A DNA stretch of 64,000 bases from AC-32 sp963746155 (GTDB lineage Bacteria; Actinomycetota; Thermoleophilia; Gaiellales; Gaiellaceae): the NCBI GenBank assembly GCA_963746155.1, contig CAVVAB010000008.1:1-64000 (forward strand), written 5' to 3'. Shown piece by piece: positions 10,527-20,883 of the stretch. Made by a program: the position numbers and the translations under genes. The notes beneath the pieces were generated by a model. It was not told the DNA's origin. It was given only the letters and a program-made list of their open reading frames with translations, and did no database searches. Position 1 is the first letter of the stretch, and every line of letters starts with the position of its first letter.

Positions 10527-11745
10527 GTGTCCCAGTACGCGCCTCCTTCGTCGCTCGTCGCGGCCAGGCGCGTCGCCGCGATCGCGAAGTACCTCGGCCG
10601 GGCTGGATACCCGGTGACCGTGCTGACGTCGAGTTCGTCCGGAACGGGGCCGATCGAGGGCGCCGAGTCGGTCGTCCGCACGAGGGACGCGCTGACGAGC
10701 CCGCTCAACTGGCGCCGGCGGCATTTCGCCGCCCTGGCCGGAGGAACCGGCGAGAGCTACAAGCCGCCGAGCCGTCTCGCGTCGGTCGTCGTGCCCGATC
10801 TCTCCCTGCTCACCTGGCTGCCGTTCGCCCTCCCCGCGGCGGTCAGGCTGAGTCGGGCCGGGGGCTTCGACTGCGTTCTGACGACCTCGCCACCGCCGTC
10901 GGTTCACCTCGTGGGTCGGGCGCTTCGGCGGCGAGGGATCCCGTGGATCGCGGAGCTCCGCGACGGCTGGACGTTCGAGCCGCCGCACCCGCCCTGGCCG
11001 CTCCAGGCCCAGCGCGGGCTCGACCGCGGGCTGGAGCGGCGCGTGCTGAGCCAGGCGGACGCCGTGATCGGCGTCACGAGCCCGATCGTCGAGGACGTCC
11101 GCGCGAGGCTAGGACTGGACGCCGAGTTGATCACGAACGGCTACGACCCCGAGGACGTCCCGCCTGACCCGGCGGAGCCCGATCCCTTGCTGAGCCCGGA
11201 CCGGCACTCGCTCGTCCACACCGGCCGCCTGTCTCTGTCGGGCGTCTCGCTCGAGCGCGTGCTCGACGGCGTCCGAATCGCGCGCGAGGATCCGGCCGCG
11301 CACCGCCTCGAGCGTCTTTGCGGGCTCGCTGTCAGAGGAGGAGCGCCGTCTGCTCGCCGCACCCGATCTCGCGGGCGCCGTTCGCTTCGTCGGTTGGCTC
11401 GAGCGGCCGCGTGCGCTCGCTCTTCAGCGGGCGGCGGACACCCTCCTCGTGGTCACCGAGGGAGCCGGGCGGCCCAGCGTGGCGACCGGCAAACTGTTCG
11501 AGTACCTCTCTGTCGGGCGGCCGATCCTCGTGGTGGGTGAGGAGACCGAGGCCGCACAGATCGTCTCGCAGGCGGGCCGCGGGTTCGCCGTGTCGGCTTC
11601 GGATCCGCGGGCAATTGCCGACGCCCTGCGGCGAATCGTCCTCGAGCCTCCGCAGCCCGTGAGCCCTGCGGGGGTCCACCGGTATGCCTATCCGGCGATC
11701 GTCGCGCGCCTGGAAGCCATGATCGACCGGGTCGCCTCTGCCTGA
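10527..11745 (+). CDS. GT4-like glycosyltransferase (frameshifted)
   Basis: GT-B fold retaining glycosyltransferase. The frame reads LLVSQYAPPSSLVAARRVAA just after the preceding stop, so translation may begin between 10489 (GTG in another frame) and 10527 (in-frame GTG). The N-terminal acceptor domain contains LLTWLPFALPAAVRL, CVLTTSPPPSVHLVG and PWIAELRDGWTFEPP. A shift near 11310 joins FAGSLSEEERRLLA, VRFVGWLERPRALAL, TEGAGRPSVATGKLFEYLSV and GRPILVVGEETEAA, the family's C-terminal nucleotide-binding half. Joined length is about 405 aa. Its organisation matches the downstream gene at 11783 (the TGKLFEYLxxGRP motif), so the two are probably paralogues. Donor and acceptor are unknown. Confidence 0.72.
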
Positions 11746-11768
11746 AGGGTCGCGACACGTCCATCCGG

Positions 11769-11774
11769 TACGGT
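11769..11774 (+). promoter_or_regulatory. -10 element of a leaderless promoter
   Basis: TACGGT ends 8 nt before the ATG at 11783, in the 37-bp gap after the preceding glycosyltransferase stop. Confidence 0.35.
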
Positions 11775-11782
11775 GAAAAGCC

Positions 11783-13026
11783 ATGGAAGGCGACCGGCGG
11801 CGCGTGCTCGTGCTCGCGTACTACTTTCCGCCGGTCGGAGGCGCGGGTGTCCAGCGGACGCTGAAGTTCGTCAAGTACCTCGTGTCGTTCGGCTGGGATG
11901 CGACCGTCATCTCGACGCGCTCGCGTGCGTACGGTGCGCTCGATCCTTCGCTTCTCGCGGAGGTCCCGCAGACCACACGCGTCGTGCGGACAGCAGCGCT
12001 GCCGCTCGCGCGTTACGCCGCCTTCGCGCTCTACCGGCTCCGGCTGAGACGGCTTCGCGCGTTCCTGCTCTGGCCCGACGGAGGCCTGGGCTGGGTGCCG
12101 TTCGCGTTTCTTGCCGCCCTCCGCGCTGTTCGCCGTGATCGCCCGGACGTGCTGTTCTCGACCTCAGCGCCGTACGGGAGCCATCTGGTCGCTCTCCTCG
12201 TGGCGCGGCTGACGGGGCTGCCGTGGGTTGCCGACTTTCGGGACGAGTGGACCGCGAATCCGCATCTTTCGGGTCAGCCAAGAGTGCTTGCGTGGTTGTC
12301 GGATCGGGCCGAGCGGAAGATCTCAGAGAGCGCTACGAGGATCGTCGTTGCCGCGGACTACTTCGCCATCGCAGGACTTGAGCGCGACGACTCCAGGCGA
12401 ACCGAGATCGTCAACGGAGTCGACGAGTCGGATCTTCTCCGAGCGGACCGCCGGGTTCCGCCTGAGGACAAGTTCGTCCTCGCCCACGTCGGGACGCTCT
12501 ACGAGCTCCAGGATCCGAGTCCAGCGTTGCGAGCGCTGGCCGCGCTCGTCATCCAGGGCGAGGTCGACGGCTCTCGCGTCGAGGTGGAGCTCGTCGGCAA
12601 CGTCTGGATCCCCGACTTCACGCCTCCGCCCGGGGATCCATCGTCGAGACGACCGGATACGTCGAGCACGCGCATGCGATTGCTGAGATGGGCGCCGCCA
12701 CGGTCCTCTTGCTCTACGTGCCCGCCGCCAGCCTTGCCCCGACCGGGAAGCTGTTCGAGTACCTCGCCTCGGGCCGACCGCTCCTCTGTCTCGCGCCGAG
12801 GGAGAACCTCGCGAGCCGCCTTGTCGAGGAGTGGCGCGCCGGCGTCGTCTCGGAGCCCGACGACGAGAGCGCGATCGGACAGGCGATCCTCGAGCTCTGG
12901 CGGCGCTGGGAGGAGGACGATCTGCCCGACCAGGAGGAGGTGCGCGCGCGTGTGCTCGAGCGCTACTCGAGGCGGGCCAACGCGGCACGGCTGGCGCGCG
13001 TGCTCGAAGAGGCGCGCGGTGGGTGA
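11783..13026 (+). CDS. GT4-like glycosyltransferase (frameshifted)
   Basis: GT-B glycosyltransferase of the surface-polysaccharide locus. The ATG at 11783 gives RVLVLAYYFPPVGGAGVQRT, the glycine-rich acceptor-domain start of this subgroup, then PDVLFSTSAPYGSHLVAL and PWVADFRDEWTANPH. One shift between about 12640 and 12690 leads to AATVLLLYVPAASLAPTGKL, FEYLASGRPLLCLAP and a helical C-terminus ending ARLARVLEEARGG. Joined length of about 415 aa is as expected. The stop overlaps the next GTG by 8 nt. It resembles the gene at 10527 in both domains, suggesting a local duplication. Confidence 0.78.
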
Positions 13027-14117
13027 GCGGCTGCGCGTCCTTGTCGCAGGCTGGTTGAACTCCCCTCATGTCAGCGCGTGGGCTGACCTCCTCGTGGACG
13101 CCGGGCACGATGTCCACCTCGTCGGCCGGCTGGCGCCCGGCTGGCCGGAGCTCGAGCTTTCGGTTCCGTCGCACAGGCTCTCGGCTGCCTGGCCGCCTCC
13201 GCTACGGGGCTTCCACATGAGCCGCGCGCTGCGCCGCGTCGCGCACGACGTCGACCCCGACCTCGTCCACGCCCACTACCTCCCCGAGTACGGGTGGATG
13301 GCCGCACGCGAGAAGCTGCGGCCGCTCATCAGCTCGGCCTGGGGCTCCGACGTCCTGGCTGCGAAGGGCGTCAACCGGCCGCGCGCGAAGCGGGCGATCG
13401 AGGAGTCCGCGCTCGTCTTCGTCGACTCCGCCCATCTCGCGCGCGAGGTGCAGGTGATGGCCGGAGGCGAGGCCAAGGTGGAGGTCGTGCGGTGGGGCCT
13501 CGATCTCAGCGACCTTCTCGCCCGGAGACAGGGCGGCGGCGAGAGAGGCGCTCGGGATTCCGGCGGACGGGCCGCTCGTCGCCGGCATCCGTGGGCTGAA
13601 GCCGATCTACAACCCGGAGCTCCTCCTGGACGCGTTCGCGCGAGTCCGCGCCGAGCGACCGGACGCGCGGTTGTTGCTGAAGCATCCGCTCGAGGCGACT
13701 CCTCCATCCGTCGCTCAGGCGATCGAGCGTCACGGGCTCCGCGACGCCGTCACCGTACTCGGGAACGTCTCGCCCGAGCGGCTGCCGGATGTCTATCGCG
13801 CAGCCGACGTGGTCGTGTCGATCCCTTCCAGCGACAGCTCGCCGCGCTCTGTCTGGGAGGCCCTCGCCTGCGGCCGCCCGGTCGTCGTCTCGGACCTGCC
13901 ATGGGCACGCGAGGAGCTTGAGCCCGGGGGCCAGGCACTGCTCGTCCAGCTTGACCCGGGCTCCATCGCCGCTGCGATCTCCCGCGTCCTCGACGACGCT
14001 GACCTGGCCGCGCGGCTCGGCCACCTGGGACGAGCCTTGGCGGCCGCCGAGCTCGACCCGGCGGCGTGCACCGCGCGCGTCGACGCGCTCTACCGCTCGG
14101 TGGTCGAAGCCGCGTGA
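13019..14117 (+). CDS. GT4 family glycosyltransferase (frameshifted)
   Basis: GT-B glycosyltransferase. GTG start at 13019: RLRVLVAGWLNSPHVSAWAD, then PDLVHAHYLPEYGWMA and PLISSAWGSDVLAAKGVNRP. After a shift between about 13515 and 13580 the C-terminal half reads AVTVLGNVSPERLPDVYRAA, DVVVSIPSSDSSPRSVWEAL and ACGRPVVVSDLPWAREEL, the usual position of the GT4 catalytic Glu region (here with SVWEALACGRPVV). Joined length is about 365 aa. Start and stop overlap both neighbours, so it is co-translated with the flanking transferase and flippase. Confidence 0.78.
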
Positions 14118-15464
14118 GCAAGCCGCGTCGCCACCTCGGAGCAGGCGCAGCGCTCTCCGTGCTGGTCCAGGGCGGCCCGCTGGCCGCGGCAGCCGTTCTC
14201 AGCATCGTCCTGGCGCGCACGATCGGCCCGTCGGGAACGGGCACTTCGCGCTGCTCGTAACGCTCGCCGGTCTCACGGCAATGGTTGTTTCACTCGGGCT
14301 GACGGCGGGGATCACGTTCGAGGTCAGCCGCCGCCGTTGGTCGGTCCGCGCTGCATTCCGGGCGAGCTATGCGGCCAGCCTCGTAATGGGGCTCGTCGGC
14401 TTCGTGGGTGGGCTGATCGTCTTCCTGCTGCTGCACGACTCGGTCTTCCAGGGAATCTCGACCGACCTCGCCATCGTCGCGCTGGCCAGCGTGCCCCCGG
14501 TGATCGCCTACCAGTTCGCCGACTCGATCCTGCTCGCCCGTGAGCGCTACGAGGGCTACGCGATCCTGGAGCTCTCGCACGCGGGCACGCTCCTCGTGCT
14601 AGGTGCGGGCCTCGCGCTCGCCTTCGGGCTGAGCGGCGCGACGGTCGGTCTCCCGGCGGCAGCGGTTGTGGGCGCGGTCGTCGGCGCCGTCCTGCTGTTC
14701 CCGGAGGCTCGGCGGGACGTCGTGGTGGACAGCGGCGGGTCGCTGACACGGGCGCTCCGGTTCGGGCTGCAGAGCTGGGGCGCGAACCTCCTGCAGCAGA
14801 TCAACTACCGCTTCGACCTCCTGATCCTGGCCGCGTTCGCGGGTGCCAGCGACGTCGGCGTCTACTCGGTCGCGTTGACCCTGACAAGCGTCGCCTGGGT
14901 GCTGCCGCAGGCGCTGCAGACGGTCGTCTTTCCCCGGGTCGCGAGCCTGGACGAAGCGGCCGTCGCGGGGGAGATCACAACCGAGGAGTCGGACTTCGCG
15001 CTCGCGAAGGCCGTGCGCCACGGAGTCCTGCTCACGCTCCCACCGCGCTCATCATCAGCCTCCTCTTGCTGATCGCGGTGCCGCTGCTCTACGGAAGCAA
15101 GTTCTACGACACGATCTGGCTCGGGTTCATCCTGCTGCCCGGGACGCTGATGCTTGGCGTGGCCAAGATCACCGGCTCGGGCGTATCCGGCCGCGGTCAC
15201 CCGCGCTATGCGCTCTACGGAAGCGGCCTCACGGCGGCGCTCGCCTTGGCGCTCTACTTCGGTCTGATCCCTCCTTTCGATGCGTGGGGCGCGGCGGTCG
15301 CGTCATCGCTGACCTACGTGTTCGGCGCTCTGCTCGGGCTCTACTTCTTCCGACGGGTCACGCATATCGGCTTGCGCGAAGCTCTGATCCCGCGCTCGGA
15401 GGACGTCGCGGACTACCGGGGTCTCTTCAGGCTCGGGCGCCGCGCCTGGCGACCCGGCCAGTGA
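14114..15464 (+). CDS. Wzx-like polysaccharide flippase (MATE/MOP superfamily; two frameshifts)
   Basis: Integral membrane protein that would flip lipid-linked oligosaccharide across the membrane. The GTG at 14114 overlaps the upstream stop. VLVQGGPLAAAAVLSIVLAR is the typical first helix of oligosaccharide flippases, followed by RTIGPSGTG. A shift near 14240 continues in 10 or so hydrophobic segments, including GVVGAVLLFPEA-type loops and NLLQQINYRFDLLILAAF, which is a family hallmark (helix 7 region). A second shift near 15045 leads to the last four helices (LIAVPLLYGSKF to LLGLYFFRRVTH). Joined length is about 450 aa. The stop overlaps the next GTG. An ABC exporter for polysaccharide is also present at 35.5-37.6 kb. 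Confidence 0.78.
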
Positions 15465-16590
15465 GCGCGCGAACAGTCCTCGTCGTCCCGGCCTGGTATC
15501 CGACCGCGAGCCAGCCGTTCTCGGGCCCGTTCGTCCGCGACCACGTGAGGGCGGCCGCGGCGCTACGGCCATCGGATGGTCGTACTCGTGGACGAGGGGC
15601 CGAGCGCAGACGTGCGCGGTCTGGTCGGGCTCTCAGAGGAGCGTGAAGGCGAGCTGCGGATCGTGCGGATGGCATACAGGCCGTAGGCCGTCCGGCTCGC
15701 CGGCGTGCTCGGGGCGCTGAAGGTCGGCGCGGCGGCTTTCACGGGAGGGCACGCCGGTCGACGTGGTCCATGCGCACATGCACCGCATGGGCTGGGTGGC
15801 GATCTTGGCCGGTGCGGTGCTCCGCCGGCCGGTCGTGATCAGCGAGCACTCGAGCGAATGGCCGCGCCGGCTGATCACGCCGGCGCGTTGCGTCGAGCGA
15901 AGATCGCCTTCAGGCGGGCCGCGCTGGTCTGCCCGGTCAACGCGCTCCTGCAGCGGGCGATCGAGAGCTACGGCGTCCGTGCCCGGTTCCGCGTCGTCCC
16001 GAACACCGTCGACACGGGCGTCTTCCATCCGGGCTCGACGCCGCCGAGAGACGGCCCGACCCGCTTGATCAACGTCGCGCACCACGTGGAGGTGAAAGGC
16101 CTCGACGTGCTGCTCCGCGCGTTCGCATCGGTTGTCGGTCGGCAGCCGGAGCGTGATGCTCGAGCTCATCGGCGAGGGGCCGCTGACGCCGAATCTGAAG
16201 GATCTCGCGGCCGAGCTGGGCGTGAGCGAGCGGGTCGAGTTCCGGGGAGCCGCCATCCCCGCGGAGATCGCCGATCGCCTGCGTGCATCCGACGTGTTCG
16301 TGCTCTCGAGCCTGAGCGAGAACATGCCGCTCGCCGTGCTGGAGGCGCTGTGCTGCGGTCTGCCAGTCGCGGCAACCGACGTCGGCGGTGTCCCCGAGGC
16401 CGTCGGCGACGACGGCGTGCTGGCCCCGAGCGGCGACCCGGACGCCCTCGCCGGAGCCATCGAGCAGGTCGTCTCGCGGCTCGACCGCTACGAACGCGCC
16501 GACATCGCCGCGCGCGCCGCCGAGCGCTGGTCGTTCGAGGCCGTCGGCGGCATCTGGGACGAGATCTACCGCTCGGTGGCGGCGCGGTAG
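15461..16590 (+). CDS. GT4 family glycosyltransferase (several frameshifts)
   Basis: GT-B glycosyltransferase. GTG start at 15461: TVLVVPAWYPTASQPFSGPF and VRDHVRAAA are the usual N-terminus of this subgroup. Several indels between 15565 and 15900 scatter MVHAHMHRMGWVAILAG and PVVISEHSSEWPRR over three frames. Later frames give VRARFRVVPNTVDTGVFHPG and, from 16132, GEGPLTPNLKDLAAELGV, SERVEFRGAAIPAEIADRLR, FVLSSLSENMPLAVLEALCC and GLPVAATDVGGVPEAVGD, where ENMPLAVLE is the ExxxxxxxE catalytic region. Joined length is about 376 aa. The 3' end overlaps the convergent transferase by 25 bp. Confidence 0.78.
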
Positions 16591-17713
16591 ACGGCGATCA
16601 CCTTCTCGATCGAGGCGTCGAGCGAGAGGCGGTCGTGGTTGCGCCGGAACCACTCCCTCGTCGAGTCCCGGAGCGGCTGCCCGGCCGCGTGAACCCGCAC
16701 GATCGCGTCCGCGAGGTCCCGCGGCTCGGCCGACGGGGCGACGACGCCGTTCTCGCCGTCGTCCACGAGCTCGACCGCGGCGTTGTCAGGCCCGTCCACG
16801 ACGACCGTGGGCGTGCCGAGCGCGGCGGCCTCGACGACGACGATCCCGTACCCCTCGCGTGCTGACGGATGCAGCAGGCACAGAGCGCTGCGCAGCGTCT
16901 CCTGCACGCGCTCGGCCTCGCCGAAGCCAGGGGCCTCGACTGCGCCGTTCAGGCCGTGCTCCTCGATCAGACGGAGGACGCGATCCCGCTCAGGGCCGTC
17001 TCCGAAGATCACCGCCTTGAGCTCGGGGAGCTCCTCGCGCGCAAGCGCAACAGCAGGGACGATCGCCGTGGCGCGCTTCTCCGGGATGTGCCGTCCGGCG
17101 AAGACGACGACCGGCTCGGCCGGGGCTCGAGCCCGCGAGCTCGCCGAACTCGCGCAGCCCCTCGATCACCGTGATCTGCCCCTCGTAGCCGAGCGCCCGC
17201 AGCCGCTCGCGCGTGGAGCCGCGAGAAGCAGAGCGCCGCGTGCCTTGTCCGCGCCGTCAGCCGCTGGCCGAGCCAGCCGAGGCGGCCCCAGACGGGCCCC
17301 AGGTACTCGAGCCAGTACTCGCGCCGCCAGACCTCGAACCAGTCGACGACGAGCGCGAAGCGCCGGATCGGCCGCGCGGCGAGAACGGCGAGCAGCGAGA
17401 GATGAAGCGCGGGCGTCTGGACGACGTCGTAGCGCCCGCCGTGGCGGGCCAGGTGACGGAACACGCCGAAAGCGAACCGGAGCTGGGCACCGATGCTCCG
17501 CCTGCCCTTCGCGTAGATGGGCATCTCGGGAGCGACGGCGATCACGTCGACGCCGGGGACCTCCGGCCCCGTGGCCGGGTCCCAGTTGAGGAGCGTCAGG
17601 TACGTGACGTCGTGGCCGCGGGCGGCGACGCCCTCCGCGACCGCGCGGTACCAGCGCTCGCCGCCACCGACGCTGTGCGGGTACAGGCAGTCGAAGACCA
17701 GGCAGACCCGCAC
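16566..17713 (-). CDS. GT4 family glycosyltransferase (frameshifted)
   Basis: GT-B glycosyltransferase on the reverse strand. GTG at 17713: RVCLVFDCLYPHSVGGGERW, then DVIAVAPEMPIYAKGRRSIG and DVVQTPALHLSLLAVLAARP. Indels between about 17000 and 17215 interrupt the middle. The last 148 aa read in one frame: FGDGPERDRVLRLIEEHGL, SALCLLHPSAREGYGIVVVE and AAALGTPTVVVDGPDNAAVE, where EGYGIVVVEA is the catalytic ExxxxxxxE region. Joined length is about 380 aa. The 3' end overlaps the plus-strand transferase, with stop codons inside an inverted repeat. First of a reverse-strand run reaching 20755. Confidence 0.76.
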
Positions 17714-17720
17714 GTTCCCG

Positions 17721-18408
17721 CTAGCCGCGGCCCGGCCAGAGACCGAGCATGTGGGAGCGGAGCGGGGGCAGCAGGCCGAGCATCTGCGCGACGAGGTCAT
17801 GGCGGCCGGCCACCTGCGCGAGATCGAACCTGAGCGCTGCGCGGCGCAGCAGCCGCGGCTCGCCGAACAGCGCCCGCAGCTCCTGTCCGTCGAGCCCGAC
17901 CGTCGGAGTTCCGCGGCTCCGGGCCGGCTGGAGCGCCGCATGTCGAACGACAGCACCCCGCCCTCCGGTCCGGCAACGCGCAGCATCTCGCGTGCGCTCG
18001 CCGCTCGCGCCTCGTCGTCGACGATCGACGAGAGGCACGTGAACTGCGTGACCAGGTCGAAGGAGCCGTCGGCGAAGGGCAGGTCGGTCGCGCTGCCGAC
18101 CCGCCACTCGAGGCCGGGGTACCTCTCGCGCGCGCTTTCGATTCGCGTCTCCATCAGGTCGATCCCGCAACCCTCGGCGGCGCCGTACTCGACCAGGCGG
18201 TGGAGGAAATAGCCGCCGCCGCAGCCGACGTCGAGCACGCGCGCGCCTGACAGCTGGACGCCCGCGTCGGCGAGCCCGCGTAGGAGTGCGCGCTCGACGG
18301 CCTGCATGTACGTCACGTAGCCGGGGTTGTCCCACCGGTACGGCGTGTCGGAGGCCGCGTCGCGCTCCGCGTAGGTCGCGCGGAGCCTGTCGAGCCCCGC
18401 TCGCTCAT
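17721..18408 (-). CDS. Class I SAM-dependent methyltransferase, UbiG/Methyltransf_11-like (frameshifted)
   Basis: Cytoplasmic methyltransferase probably modifying a sugar or glycan intermediate. RVLDVGCGGGYFLHRLVEYG is motif I (SAM-binding GxGxG), then CGIDLMETRI and ATDLPFADGSFDLVTQFTC. A shift near 17930 leads to a C-terminus ending PPLRSHMLGLWPGRG. The ATG at 18408 overlaps the upstream TGA, but the clear protein frame (ERAGLDRLRATYAERDAASD) is offset by one base immediately after ATGAGCGA, so a base is probably missing there. Joined length is about 229 aa. Confidence 0.72.
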
Positions 18409-19107
18409 TCGAATCGCTCGGGCGCCTCGTCGAAGGCCGCGACCGCGCGCTGGTACTCGCCCGGCGTGCCGATGTCGAACCAGTCGGCCTCGCTGCGGAA
18501 CCCGGCGACCTGCTCGCCGGCGTCGAGGAGCCGCTGCACGAGATCCGGGAACTGGCAGGCGCCCTCGGCTGGCAGCTGGTCGAGCGCGCGCTGTCGTACG
18601 CGTAGATGCCCATGCTGACCTCGTAGTCGAGGCGCGGCTTCTCGTGGTAGGCGACGATCCGGTCGCCGTCGGTGTCGATCACGCCGAGGTCGATGTCGAC
18701 CCGTTGCGCGTGCACGGCGACGGTCAGCGCGGCGCCGCCTGCTCGTGGAACCGGATGAGCGCGGCGTAGTCGAGGTTCGTCAGCACGTCGCCGTTCATGA
18801 CCAGGAACGTGCCGTCGAGGTCGGGGACGAGCCGCAGCGCGCCGGCCGTCCCGAGGGGCTCGGACTCCCAGTGCCATCGCACGTCGAGATCCTCCGGCAG
18901 CGAGCCGGTCTGAGAGAAGTAGACCTGGATCAGCTCGCCGAGGTGACCTACGCAGAGGTCGACCGTGCGCACGCCGGAGGAGTGCAGCCGCATGAGGATG
19001 TGCTCGAGGATCGGCCGCTCGCCGACCGGGACGAGCGGCTTCGGCAGCACGGTCGTGTACGGGCGCAGCCGCGTCCCGAGCCCACCCGCGAGGATCACCG
19101 CTCTCAT
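18405..19107 (-). CDS. Sugar-1-phosphate nucleotidyltransferase, GlmU/RmlA/GCD1-like (frameshifted)
   Basis: Makes an NDP-sugar from NTP and sugar-1-phosphate. ATG at 19107: MRAVILAGGLGTRLRPYT and LPKPLVPVGERPILEHI form the nucleotide-binding signature with the conserved GG, R and K. FLVMNGDVLTNLDYAAL contains the metal-binding Asp. Indels near 18735 and 18600 move into GVIDTDGDRIVAYHEKPRLD, YEVSMGIYAYD and FDIGTPGEYQRAVAAFDEAP. Joined length of about 234 aa matches single-domain nucleotidyltransferases without a hexapeptide tail. The stop overlaps the methyltransferase start by 4 nt. The sugar is not known. Confidence 0.76.
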
Positions 19108-19115
19108 CGTCTCGG

Positions 19116-20047
19116 CTACGCCTGTCTCCCGCTGGCGAGCTTCTCCCACACAAGCCCTCCCGCGCCTTCGGACGGCAACGCGCGGTTCGTGACGGAGGGC
19201 CGCAAGGGACCAGCGGATCGCGCGCAGGTTGCTCTTGCTGCGCTCGTGGGCCGCAGCTGCCATCAGCTGGAGGGCCATCGTCCGGCGGATCTCCGCGCCG
19301 GCCCGAAGGCGGGCCTCCGGAAAGCGCTCGACGAAGAGTTCGAGCAGGTTTGCGCGGGCGCGTGCCAGGTTTTCGGCGTAGAGCACGTTAGTCAGGTTTC
19401 CAGGATGACGCCGATAGCGCATCACCAGACGGTTCTCGTGAGCGATCCGCCAGTCGAGGGCGATCGTCAGGTAGAGGAGATAATCGTCGTACGAGGCGTA
19501 GCCCGGATTGATGAAGCCCACGCTACGGGTGTCGATTGCCGCTCGCCGGATCAACACCGTCCCGGTCATGATGAAACAGCCGACCCTCACGACTCCGTGA
19601 GTTGATCCGCGGTCGGGTCCCACTCCCGCTCCCATGGAATCCGCGCTCCGGTCTCGCTGTCGAAGGCTTCGAACTCCGCATGGGCGAGCCCCACGTCCGG
19701 CTCGGCCTCGAGCAGCTCGACCTGGGGCCTGATCTTCCCGGGCAGCCAGAGGTCGTCGCTGTCGAGGACGCTGATGAACTCGCCGCGCGCAAGGTCGAGA
19801 GCGTGGGCACGAGTCTCTGCGATGCCCGCCCGGCCCGAGTGCCGGAGGACGCGCATCCGGCCCGGCGGTGCCTCGGCGGCGCATTGCTCGAGGACCTCGG
19901 CCGTCGCGTCGTCCGACGCGTCGTCGATCGCGATCAGCTCGAGGCGCTCGTAGTCCTGATCGAGAATGCTGGCCGCGGCGTCGCGCGGCGAACCGCTCGT
20001 GGTTCCGAGCGCGGCCATCAGAACGCTGACGACGAGGGCTCGCTCAT
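19116..20047 (-). CDS. GT2 family glycosyltransferase (frameshifted)
   Basis: Inverting GT-A glycosyltransferase. ATG at 20047 overlaps the upstream TGA, and the protein frame (RALVVSVLMAALGTTSGSPR) is offset by one base after ATGAGCGA, as in the methyltransferase at 18408. Core motifs: AAASILDQDYERLELIAIDD, ASDDATAEVLEQ and GEFISVLDSDDLWLPGK, with the DSDD metal/nucleotide motif. A shift near 19600 continues into VGCFIMTGTVLIRRAAI and YASYDDYLLYLTIALDWRIA (the catalytic ED-like region reads YDDYL). The most sensible end is the TAG at 19116-19118 after VWEKLASGRQA. Length is about 310 aa. Confidence 0.74.
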
Positions 20048-20755
20048 CGCCTGCGCAGGTAGCCGTGTGGGTTTGAAGGTGAACAGGAACTTCTCGCGGC
20101 TGCGTGTCGATCGCGAAATCGTTGGATCGTGGCGAGGAACTCGTCGATCGCTTCCATCGGGTCCGGGCCCGAAATTGGTGAGCGACTGGATGGCCGTTGA
20201 TGTTCGAGTCCTCGACGATGAGGTAGCTGCCGCTCGTGACAAGCGATGCGTATAGCTCGCGCAACTCGTCTGCGCACGTGGTCGCGGGAGTGATCCGAGT
20301 CGAGGATTACGAGCACCGGGGAGCGCTCGCCGACGAACTCCCTGGCTCGTTCGACGATCTCCGGGGCAGTCGACGAGCCGGTCACGTAGGTCACGCGTGG
20401 ATGACTCGGTCGCGGACGTTCCTCGATGTCGATCGACACGATGTCGCCGGTGCCGAGCAGGTCGCAGACCGAGGCCATGAAGAGGGCGCTGCCGCCACTC
20501 GCAGTCCCGGTCTCCACGATCGCGGCCGGGCGCAACTCGTGGAGAATCTCCTGGTAGATCCACAGGTCGAGTGGGCACTTCTGTGTCTGTGTCCCCAGCC
20601 AGTAGGTGTTGGACCAGCGTTCTCGACCCGTAGCTGTAGTAGAGCCTATGGAACGCCCAGACGATCGAGGCCTCCAGCGGACCACGAAACGGCCGTAGCA
20701 GGAAACCCCTCGCATGTTCCACGGGAGCGCCGATCCGGCGCGGAAGAAGTGCCAT
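20044..20755 (-). CDS. CmcI-like (cephalosporin hydroxylase family) SAM-dependent methyltransferase (frameshifted)
   Basis: CmcI-family proteins have a Rossmann fold resembling rhamnosyl O-methyltransferases and often occur in sugar-modification loci, which suits this context better than antibiotic synthesis. QKCPLDLWIYQEIL, AAIVETGTASGGSALFMASV, DIVSIDIEERPRPSHPRVTY, GSSTAPEIVERA and VLVILDSDHSRDHV are the family signatures. A shift near 20250 brings in VTSGSYLIVEDSNINGHPV. ATG at 20755 (ALLPRRIGAPVEHARGFLLR) is the likely start, with another shift near 20610. Joined length of about 237 aa is normal for the family. The TGA at 20044-20046 overlaps the next ATG. Confidence 0.74.
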
Positions 20756-20883
20756 TCGTAAGGAACTCGTAATCCGTTCGTTGCTAGGCCGTGGAAGCGT
20801 ATAGAGCGGGATAATCTGCGGCCTGGTGGCCCAGCAGGCAACATCCCCCGAATCGCCGGTCGCGGTCGCCGAGCCGGAGCTCG

